Assembly (NCBI GenBank): GCA_964580815.1
Contig: CAZOLY010000048.1
Coordinates: 1 to 19,625 of the forward strand
DNA length: 19,625 nt
Origin: G020354785 sp964580815
Lineage (GTDB): Bacteria; Bacteroidota; Bacteroidia; Bacteroidales; UBA10428
Reading direction: 5' to 3'
Made by a program: the position numbers and the translations under genes
Part shown: piece after piece, positions 7,018 to 13,100 of the stretch
Numbering within the stretch: the stretch's first letter is position 1
How the letters are laid out: every line of letters starts with the position of its first letter
The notes under the pieces: generated by a model
What the model saw: the letters and a program-made list of their open reading frames with translations, nothing else
Databases searched by the model: none
Told to the model about the DNA's origin: nothing

Positions 7018-7974
7018 TCAGGTAATTTCTGCAAGTTCTTTATTATAGTAATCCTTACATATCCTGCAGCCATAACATTGATGTAAACACGAAAGAGTAT
7101 ATTTATAGAACGAGTCGGTAATATTAAGGGGCAGTAACAATGAAGCGGGTCCTCCGCCAATTTCGTGCGGTAAAAGAGGCTTCCTGCCGACATATGCACC
7201 AAGCACTTTCATGAATTTATTGCTGTTCTGAAGTGTCACCCTGCCGCTTAATTTAAGTTCATCATAAATACCGTCAAACATATATAAATGCTGGGGAAGA
7301 ATCCAGCTGCCGGTCAACCTTAGCCACGGATTTTTTAACAGCGTGTTTTTACATAGTGATTCGGGATAATCCAGCTTACTGCCCATCTCAAAGAAATGCT
7401 GTGTACGAAAGGGACAACCGGACAGGCATCCTTCATTTACAATGAGCCTTATCTTACCTTTAAATGATTTCCTTATGCTTTGCAAGGCTGGTAAATTTCG
7501 CAATATGCGGCTTGAAGGTACAATAGTATCAAAAATATTGCCTGCCAGCGAAAGCTGTCCCTGATTATATATATCCGCCAGAACAGAGGCTGTGATTTCC
7601 AAACCAGGAATTGCATCTTTTATTTTTTCAGCAAGCATAATATTTGTTACGGTACAGGAGGTTATTTTAAAACTGTCGCGTAACTTTTTCAGATTTTCTG
7701 TAACTGCAGTGGCGATTTTCTCGACGGGCTGCATCAGTACGACGGGATTAATTAAAATATTTATATTAAAAAGCCTGCTTGACAGGAACTCATCCAGAAA
7801 TTGGGAAGACTGAGCTGGCCTGCCTGACGGTAAAATGTCGTCTGATATCGGTATATATACCTCTTTTATATAATTGCCGTAATAGTCCCTTACTTTCTCC
7901 CAGAAAGCAACAGGCTGATCAATATACGGGATGTTCCATATGTTCCTTTTTAGTGCCTTTATGCTACCAGCCAT
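7018..7974 (-). CDS. U32 peptidase-like protein, probable Fe-S protein
   Basis: The 318-residue protein has a predicted TIM-barrel pattern (IKEVYIPI, INILINPVV, ITSCTVTN, LEITASV, FDTIVPS) and the sequence LIVNEGCLSGCPFRTQHF (C183, C187). This resembles U32-family proteins, where NxGCLxxCPxR..H is a cluster-binding hallmark. Further cysteines are C208 and a tight C-terminal set CLHQCYGCRIC (C296, C300, C303, C306), itself containing a CxxxCxxC pattern. Related U32 proteins (UbiU/UbiV, TrhP) bind Fe-S clusters and catalyse oxygen-independent hydroxylation rather than proteolysis, so a hydroxylase-like role on the peptide is conceivable. It is the last gene of the leftward operon, 22 bases after the preceding radical SAM gene. 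Family assignment is moderate; function is not known. Confidence 0.7.
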   Translation of the reverse strand: MAGSIKALKRNIWNIPYIDQPVAFWEKVRDYYGNYIKEVYIPISDDILPSGRPAQSSQFLDEFLSSRLFNINILINPVVLMQPVEKIATAVTENLKKLRDSFKITSCTVTNIMLAEKIKDAIPGLEITASVLADIYNQGQLSLAGNIFDTIVPSSRILRNLPALQSIRKSFKGKIRLIVNEGCLSGCPFRTQHFFEMGSKLDYPESLCKNTLLKNPWLRLTGSWILPQHLYMFDGIYDELKLSGRVTLQNSNKFMKVLGAYVGRKPLLPHEIGGGPASLLLPLNITDSFYKYTLSCLHQCYGCRICKDYYNKELAEIT

Positions 7975-7996
7975 TTGTCTGATTATTAGAATTTAA

Positions 7997-8977
7997 CTAT
8001 TCTTCATTTGGTGACAGTGAAAAATCTGCTTTCCGGTATCGCTTTATGGTCAAAGATAAACACCCGCCCTCGCAAAGCCCCTCTTTTTTATAAATGCAAC
8101 CTGAGCATTCACGATATATGCCGGCACTCCTGTATAATGACAAATCTTTTTTAAATTTAGCAATAACATTATCTAAATTATCTTCGGGCAATATTTTTTT
8201 TCTGCTTACTGCAGCTAACGGGTAGCATGGTATGGCGCTGCCATCTGTTAATATGTCAATAACAGGACCGCAGGTTAAGCCTGCCTGCTTATTGTCAGGC
8301 CACTTATTCCCTGAATATGTGCTGTTGAACATGCATGGTACAATGCCACAGTCAAAGCTTATTTTAATATTTTTTTTGCTGGCTTTTTGACCAAACCTGA
8401 TTATTTTTTCTCCTATATTTCCATAAAAATCCGGCTTAAGGTACTTATTATTAAAATGAATACAAGGATGTGCCAGGCCCAGCCTTACTGATTTTTTTAG
8501 ATTGAAATACGTAATTATATCAATTACATCATCCAGGCGGGCATTGGGCTTATATATGTTTAACCCGGGCATTACCTTGTCTCCGAGAAGAATAAGCGTT
8601 TCTTTTTGCTCCTCTGATATCACTATATCACCTTTATCAGAGATTGAGATATTAATAAGCATTGAAAGTACTTCCGAAGGAATTCCCGATAATAGTTTGA
8701 GATTATCCTTATTTATATGACCATTTGAAAAAATAAGCATGCTTTTATCTCTTTCCATAGCCATTTGCAGGAAAACCTTAAACTGGGGGTGCAGAGAAGG
8801 TTCTCCCCCCAGCAACCTTACCTGGTTGATACCTGAACGATCCAGAAAATTAAGGATATCCCCGTATGTTGCGACCGACATATAGTCGGGTAAATCCGTG
8901 TACTGATCATATGCTTCCCGGGCAAAACAGTAGTTGCAGGAACGATTACACACAGATGTTATTGATATATTAGCCAT
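7997..8977 (-). CDS. Radical SAM/SPASM enzyme of the leftward operon
   Basis: The 326-residue protein has CNRSCNYC (C10, C14, C17), LLGGEPSLHPQF (GGEP at 57-60) and a C-terminal SPASM region (TCGPVIDILTDGSAIPC, then CSGCIYKKEGLCEGGC). The short N-terminus means it has no fused recognition domain. Its ATG at 8977 overlaps the end of the PqqD-like gene by 8 bases, so the two are likely to be translationally coupled; the small protein is the natural candidate to deliver the precursor to it. It is more like the enzyme at 4714 (SGGEPLLHPQF) than the three larger paralogues, but keeps the full SPASM cysteines that one lacks. It probably acts in the cytoplasm on the peptide encoded at 10833; the bond it makes cannot be told. 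Confidence 0.88.
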   Translation of the reverse strand: MANISITSVCNRSCNYCFAREAYDQYTDLPDYMSVATYGDILNFLDRSGINQVRLLGGEPSLHPQFKVFLQMAMERDKSMLIFSNGHINKDNLKLLSGIPSEVLSMLINISISDKGDIVISEEQKETLILLGDKVMPGLNIYKPNARLDDVIDIITYFNLKKSVRLGLAHPCIHFNNKYLKPDFYGNIGEKIIRFGQKASKKNIKISFDCGIVPCMFNSTYSGNKWPDNKQAGLTCGPVIDILTDGSAIPCYPLAAVSRKKILPEDNLDNVIAKFKKDLSLYRSAGIYRECSGCIYKKEGLCEGGCLSLTIKRYRKADFSLSPNEE

Positions 8978-9263
8978 TTTTGCTTTTTAAAAGAAAACCC
9001 TTATCATAAAGAGATTCAAGGGTGTCCCGGATTATTGATTTTGACTGGTTCCTTGTGATCAGCAAAATATTTGAAATCATCCTGACTATCATACCGGGTG
9101 TATAATTTTTAATTATCAGGTCCCATACTGCTGCCTGCGGATAATCTATTACAAGTTTATTTCCTGTGCGTGCATTTATTAATATTAAGCCATTTGATTC
9201 AACGGTATAGCTGACATCCGGATCTTGCCTGTAGACAATATTTCTGTTTTCAGGATTTTGCAT
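8970..9263 (-). CDS. PqqD-like stand-alone RiPP recognition protein
   Basis: This 97-residue protein has the pattern of the PqqD family: two opening strands (VSYTVESNGLILINARTGN), a tryptophan-containing helix (AAVWDLIIKNYTPGMIVRMI), a second helix and the closing ESLYDKGFLL. PqqD-like proteins are winged-helix domains that bind precursor leader peptides and present them to the radical SAM partner. Length (about 90) and position, between two radical SAM/SPASM genes, are as expected. It starts 1 base after the stop of the enzyme encoded at 9265-10659 and overlaps the next radical SAM gene by 8 bases. This protein is strong evidence that the cluster modifies a ribosomal peptide. Confidence 0.82.
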   Translation of the reverse strand: MQNPENRNIVYRQDPDVSYTVESNGLILINARTGNKLVIDYPQAAVWDLIIKNYTPGMIVRMISNILLITRNQSKSIIRDTLESLYDKGFLLKSKNG

Positions 9264-9264
9264 G

Positions 9265-10659
9265 TCACAGGTTCATATGTGTTAATTTATCTGATGGCTG
9301 TGAAGCAATAGACTTCATAATTTCAGTATCGGCAAGAATTTTATCGGTCAGGTTTTCCAGGCCCGTCTCATTAAGAAGATTACATACCATAATAATACGG
9401 GTATGCTTGCAGAAATCGTTATAACTGTCTGAACACCCCGGATAAGTATTATTAACGTGGCAGCCTCCCGCACATGAATATTTACACAGGCAGTTTTCGC
9501 ATCTCGGTTTGTTCATGGTAAGGTCTCTTATTTTTTGCGCTGATTCAAAATTAATATTTACTTTTCCCTCTTTATCAATATTACCTATTCTGAGATCCAT
9601 ACCCTTTTCTTCCCATTCTTCCGGTAAGAGATAGCATGATGCAAGTGATCTGTCGGGAAGAACAATAACAGCGTCTTTGCCGACGGGACAAAATGAGTTT
9701 TGAATATTATACATTGATATTGGGGCATATACCGTAGCAATATTATTTTTTTCAATAAGTTTGCACGCTTTGATGTAGTTTTTGGCAAAGGCATAAGGAT
9801 CAGGTGGTTTTAAGCCGGCCCTGGCAGTAAGATCATTCTCCTGGAGGGTCTCAAAATTAATTATGAAAGGTTCAAATTCCTTACAAAACCAGTCTGCAAT
9901 AGCTTCCATATCCTGCACATTCCTGTCAGTTATGCAGCAGCGGAGACAAAGTTCGGCAGGTGCTGTGCTTAAATACGTGGCTGTACTGATGACCCTGTCA
10001 AAGCTGCTTTTTCCCTTGCTCATGGGCCTGGTTATATCATGGTACTTTTTGAAGCCGTCCAGCGATATAACAACGGTATCGAGGTAGTCGCCGGCAAATT
10101 CAGTCATCGCTTCGGAAAGTGATCCATTTGTTGATACCTCAAACCTTGCTGATATTCCTGTTTTTGAAGCTATGAAACGTGCATGATGGACAACTGTATA
10201 AATAATCTCATCTTCAATAAGAGGCTCACCTCCGAAAAACTGGATATCATAACTTTTTTTCCCCGCTTTTCCGGCAAATTCAGCCATATAATCAACAGCT
10301 GCAACTGCTGTGGCGGGATCGAGCCTGGCAGATATATTTTTATCTGCACCAAAGCTGCAATATATACATGACATATTGCACTGCCGGCTCGGAACAATAC
10401 CTAAAAAAACCGGATCAAATGGTTTATTATATAAGGGATCGATGTTAATATTCCCGGATAAAGCGGTTACTATATCTTTTAACGGGCCAGATGAAAAACT
10501 GTCAGTATTATATTTGCCTTCAAGAAAATCCTTAATTTCTATCAGGGCCTGCTTATTTATTAGTGCACAGAGAGAATGCAGGGGTGAATACACAAGATAC
10601 CTGTCATCAATTTGCACTGCAAAAACTTCTGTTAACTTAACATTTTTCACTCCGGTCAA
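9265..10659 (-). CDS. Radical SAM/SPASM peptide maturase with N-terminal recognition-like domain
   Basis: The 464-residue enzyme opens with a PqqD-like segment (VFAVQIDDRYLVYSPLHSLC and a following helix), then CNMSCIYC (C94, C98, C101), QFFGGEPLIEDE with an intact GGEP, and a full SPASM region (SFCPVGKDAVIVLPDRSLASC and CENCLCKYSCAGGCHVNN, with two later cysteines). It is paralogous to the proteins at 2436 and 5672 (SLDGFKKYHDITRP, FETLQEND). There is no in-frame ATG near the N-terminus: a TAA lies immediately upstream, so translation starts at TTG (10659) or GTG (10650). It is the first gene of the leftward operon and divergent from the precursor gene; a likely recogniser of the precursor leader. 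A weak -7 like box (TATATTTA, 10685-10678, minus strand) precedes it. Confidence 0.9.
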   Translation of the reverse strand: MTGVKNVKLTEVFAVQIDDRYLVYSPLHSLCALINKQALIEIKDFLEGKYNTDSFSSGPLKDIVTALSGNINIDPLYNKPFDPVFLGIVPSRQCNMSCIYCSFGADKNISARLDPATAVAAVDYMAEFAGKAGKKSYDIQFFGGEPLIEDEIIYTVVHHARFIASKTGISARFEVSTNGSLSEAMTEFAGDYLDTVVISLDGFKKYHDITRPMSKGKSSFDRVISTATYLSTAPAELCLRCCITDRNVQDMEAIADWFCKEFEPFIINFETLQENDLTARAGLKPPDPYAFAKNYIKACKLIEKNNIATVYAPISMYNIQNSFCPVGKDAVIVLPDRSLASCYLLPEEWEEKGMDLRIGNIDKEGKVNINFESAQKIRDLTMNKPRCENCLCKYSCAGGCHVNNTYPGCSDSYNDFCKHTRIIMVCNLLNETGLENLTDKILADTEIMKSIASQPSDKLTHMNL

Positions 10660-10741
10660 TTAAGGTTTGTTAATCTGTAAATATAACAATAGTTCTATTT
10701 CATAAAAATTGTACTTTCTTAATATGTCATGATAATTTAAA

Positions 10742-10772
10742 TTGAATTTTAATTATTAAATAATTAGATTTA
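10742..10772 (+). promoter_or_regulatory. Candidate promoter of the precursor gene
   Basis: TTG (10742-10744), a 20-base spacer and TAGATTTA (10765-10772) match seven of eight positions of the Bacteroidota -7 box at correct spacing. The region is very AT-rich, so chance matches are likely. The 173-base divergent gap holds no other feature I can support. Confidence 0.3.
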
Positions 10773-10832
10773 CGATTTTAATAAGTATTTATTTGAGTTT
10801 TTATTTTATCCTAAAGAATAAAATTTGTACGG

Positions 10833-11312
10833 ATGAAAAAAAGGAAAGTCTCCAATTTTTCAATAAGGAATAATCCTCCCGATCATAAAATCAATAAAGA
10901 AAACAGCGATAGCAGTGAGGGTGATCCCCAGGTTTTCAAAATTACCAGGCTGAACCAGCAGACAAAAAAGAACAGAAGGCAGTTTATAAAGGACAGTTCA
11001 AAAAAGGCTGCAGGCATAACCGGACTGGTGACGTTAGGGAAGATTTTGAGCAGTTGTGAAGATACATCAGAAATTGAAATCAGGGAAAATGGTGCGAACT
11101 GCACTTGTCATGTGGTATGTACGTGTGATGAAGTTAAGGATGACGAGGAAAGCCAGAAAGACCAGGATTATGATTCTTATTACAGCGGGGGCAGATGTAC
11201 ATGCAATACGGTATGTACATGTAATACTGTCTGTTCATGCGATACTGTCTGCACATGTGAATCTGAAGGAGGCGGTGGCGGCTGCGGTGGAACATACTGG
11301 TATCCCAACTAG
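10833..11312 (+). CDS. Putative Tat-exported, Cys-hexad RiPP precursor (lipopeptide)
   Basis: The 159-residue protein has four parts. Residues 1-46 are charged and hydrophilic and could be the leader bound by PqqD-like domains. Residues 47-75 form a twin-arginine lipoprotein signal: NRRQFIK (R48, R49), a hydrophobic stretch AAGITGLVTLGKIL and lipobox LSSC ending at C75. Residues 90-101 hold two hexads and 122-145 four more of the form C-[TS]-C-x-x-V (CTCHVV, CTCDEV, CTCNTV twice, CSCDTV, CTCESE), separated by an acidic, Tyr-containing linker. The tail is Gly-rich with C151 and ends TYWYPN. There are 14 cysteines in all. Tat would allow export after cytoplasmic modification. It lies next to six radical SAM genes and a PqqD-like gene, which marks it as the likely substrate. 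An unmodified metal-binding lipoprotein is the main alternative. Confidence 0.75.
   Translation: MKKRKVSNFSIRNNPPDHKINKENSDSSEGDPQVFKITRLNQQTKKNRRQFIKDSSKKAAGITGLVTLGKILSSCEDTSEIEIRENGANCTCHVVCTCDEVKDDEESQKDQDYDSYYSGGRCTCNTVCTCNTVCSCDTVCTCESEGGGGGCGGTYWYPN
11100..11135 (+). repeat. 18-bp repeat pair coding CTCHVV and CTCDEV
   Basis: Two tandem 18-base units (TGCACTTGTCATGTGGTA, TGTACGTGTGATGAAGTT) encode the first two Cys hexads of the putative precursor. They are more diverged from each other than the units of the second block. Confidence 0.75.
11196..11267 (+). repeat. Four tandem 18-bp repeats coding Cys hexads
   Basis: The units are TGTACATGCAATACGGTA, TGTACATGTAATACTGTC, TGTTCATGCGATACTGTC and TGCACATGTGAATCTGAA. 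The first three differ at only a few bases, which fits duplication by slippage or unequal exchange. The hexad number may vary between strains. Confidence 0.85.
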
Positions 11313-11343
11313 TTTTAATTTTCCTGTAATGAATTAATCAATT

Positions 11344-11889
11344 ATGAAAAAATCTTTACTATTTCTTTTGTTTTTTATGCTTCTGTGTACAGGCATAAAA
11401 TCACAGGTTTCAGAATACGGCTGGCTGGCGCTCGGAGTAACATATAACGGTCTGATGGGGAGAGGGACAGCAGAGGACAGGTTTACTCATAATCCCGGTT
11501 TTACACTCGAACTGGGATTTAACTACGCAGGTAACTGGCAATGGCTTATTTATGGATTTAGCGCCTATACAAATATAAACAAGGTGTATGATAGTAATGA
11601 AAAGGCAAGATTTCTTATTCCTTACTATACATCGATACGTAAGGGATTTATTAAGAAGAACCGCATGACTTTTCTGGGTTTTGGCATAGGTGCAAACAGG
11701 ATGAAATTTATTGACAATGAAGGACATGACTACCAGTTTATGTATGCGGCGGATATAGGTATGCAAATACTGGCAGGAAAAGATCACTTTATTCAGCTTA
11801 CTTTTCGCCCCTATGGGGTTACCGGCAACCAGCTGGGCTATAAATACGGAACCGAATTCAGCCTGATTGTCGGATTCTGGTTTGAATAA
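11344..11889 (+). CDS. Small outer-membrane beta-barrel protein
   Basis: This 181-residue protein has a Sec signal peptide (hydrophobic run LLFLLFFMLLCTG, likely cut near IKS/Q) followed by alternating beta strands rich in aromatic residues and glycine (WLALGVTYNGL, FTLELGFNYAG, FLGFGIGANRM, FIQLTFRPYGV) and a final strand EFSLIVGFWFE ending close to an aromatic residue. This is the pattern of an 8-stranded outer-membrane barrel, a size common in Bacteroidota. No cysteine-rich or catalytic motif is visible. It begins 31 bases after the precursor stop with no visible terminator between, so it is probably co-transcribed. It may help place or shield the exported lipopeptide at the outer membrane, but that is inference from position alone. 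Confidence 0.75.
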   Translation: MKKSLLFLLFFMLLCTGIKSQVSEYGWLALGVTYNGLMGRGTAEDRFTHNPGFTLELGFNYAGNWQWLIYGFSAYTNINKVYDSNEKARFLIPYYTSIRKGFIKKNRMTFLGFGIGANRMKFIDNEGHDYQFMYAADIGMQILAGKDHFIQLTFRPYGVTGNQLGYKYGTEFSLIVGFWFE

Positions 11890-11931
11890 TTAAGAATATC
11901 ATTCAAAGCATTATAATCCTTTTTTTAACAG

Positions 11932-12372
11932 ATGACTGATAATACTTATGATAACGAAGGAAGAAGAAGGTTCTTCAGATCATTTGCAGGAAAAACATTT
12001 GAATTCCTGCAAGAAATAAGCGGTCACAGAAATATACCTTTAAACAGGCTGAATACATTACCTGCTGAAACTGCAGAAGGTATTATTCCTGTCCTGTTTA
12101 AAAATGAAGGCTGGGGATTTAAAGACAACATGTTGATGAAATACTCCGATAAGGACCAGGAATACAAGTCCTTCCGCGAATTTGACGAAAAAGAACTATT
12201 TGTTATTGAACATTTTAATAAGAGGAAAACACTTAAAAGCATCGCCGGTCTTTATTCGGAAAAATATAAACAGGATTTTCAGACATGTTTTAAAAGGGTA
12301 AGCGGTCTTTTTTTTGAACTGGCAAAGTTAAGAGTATACCATCCGTTAAAAGTATATGATAGTATAATTTAA
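11932..12372 (+). CDS. Protein with RRxFF N-terminus and PqqD-like C-terminal half
   Basis: The 146-residue soluble protein is not one I can name. Its N-terminus has a Tat-like RRRFFRSF (R11-R13) but no hydrophobic stretch follows, so it is unlikely to be exported. The second half (KELFVIEHFNKRKTLKSIAGLY, then a helix and LFFELAKLRVYHPL) has the helix-turn pattern of a PqqD-like or other winged-helix domain: a short acidic strand, a helix with hydrophobic spacing, then a closing helix and strand. In a radical SAM peptide locus this suggests a second recognition protein or an escort that binds the precursor's Tat signal. It lies 42 bases after the beta-barrel gene, in the same direction as the precursor. 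It is followed by a 184-base gap with only a weak AT-rich hairpin (12372-12388). Confidence 0.55.
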   Translation: MTDNTYDNEGRRRFFRSFAGKTFEFLQEISGHRNIPLNRLNTLPAETAEGIIPVLFKNEGWGFKDNMLMKYSDKDQEYKSFREFDEKELFVIEHFNKRKTLKSIAGLYSEKYKQDFQTCFKRVSGLFFELAKLRVYHPLKVYDSII

Positions 12373-12556
12373 AAATCCTGGCGATTTTCATTCCGCCTGC
12401 TCCTTAAGTACATCCCTTCAGAATAAATATTCAATCATAATGCCAATAGGGAATTTGTTATTGCATTTATCTATTATTAAAAATATTATGCATAAAACAG
12501 GAGGATTATTTAAATTAACACTTTCATTTAAGTTATGATATTATATATAAAATAAT

Positions 12557-13090
12557 ATGAAACTTGAGTCAAGGATCAAAAGAATACCTTTTATGAAGTA
12601 TTACTCTAGGATCATCCTGATTATGCTGCTGCTGGCTGCACTGGCATGCGGATTATCCAGGTTGATATCATATTATAATAAAAGAAAGAATTGTGAATTC
12701 ATAATAGCAGAATCAGGCAACAAAATTAAAACTATCGAGCTGGCCGACAGGACAATTGTATATCTTAACAGGGATTCAAAACTGATTTATAGAAGCAGCT
12801 TTAATAAAACTGACAGGGAACTGATTCTTGAAGGAGAAGCTTACTTTGAGGTTGAAAATGCAAATATGCTTCCTTTTGTGGTTTTTACAGATAAATCATC
12901 GGTGATGGTCAGGGGAACAAGGTTTAATATAAAGGAAGAACGGGACAGTATAGTGGTAACTGTTATTTCAGGAGTCATTTCATTTTATGAAACGGAAAGC
13001 TGGAGTAACCGGATAGAGTTGGGGCCCAATAAAAGCGCCAGCTATAATAAGAAAACAAATGAAATAAAAATTCTATATGTTCATCTATAA
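12557..13090 (+). CDS. FecR-like membrane-anchored protein without anti-sigma region
   Basis: The 177-residue protein has a short basic N-terminus, one transmembrane segment (about residues 17-37, IILIMLLLAALACG) and a periplasmic FecR domain: IKTIELADRTIVYLNRDSKLIY, ELILEGEAYFEVENA, PFVVFTDKSSVMVRGTRFNI and VTVISGVISF match the family closely. FecR proteins normally carry about 80 cytoplasmic residues that bind an ECF sigma factor. Here only about 15 precede the membrane, and no sigma gene is nearby, so classical sigma control is unlikely. The stop is 10 bases before the preferred start of the MG2/plug gene, so the two are coupled. It could be a structural or sensing partner of that protein. 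Confidence 0.85.
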   Translation: MKLESRIKRIPFMKYYSRIILIMLLLAALACGLSRLISYYNKRKNCEFIIAESGNKIKTIELADRTIVYLNRDSKLIYRSSFNKTDRELILEGEAYFEVENANMLPFVVFTDKSSVMVRGTRFNIKEERDSIVVTVISGVISFYETESWSNRIELGPNKSASYNKKTNEIKILYVHL

Positions 13091-13100
13091 AAAATATGTT

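Noticed and set aside
12372..12388. Small hairpin AAAATC-ctggc-GATTTT after the RRxFF gene
   Set aside because: The stem is short and AT-rich with no T-run after it, so a terminator cannot be claimed.
12499..12504. Perfect AGGAGG ribosome-binding sequence
   Set aside because: No start codon follows at a useful distance, and Bacteroidota seldom use such sites.
12440..12538. A 32-codon frame containing HKTGG between the RRxFF gene and the fecR-like gene
   Set aside because: It has no ribosome-binding or promoter support and lies in AT-rich sequence; a Gly-Gly pair alone is not evidence of a second precursor.
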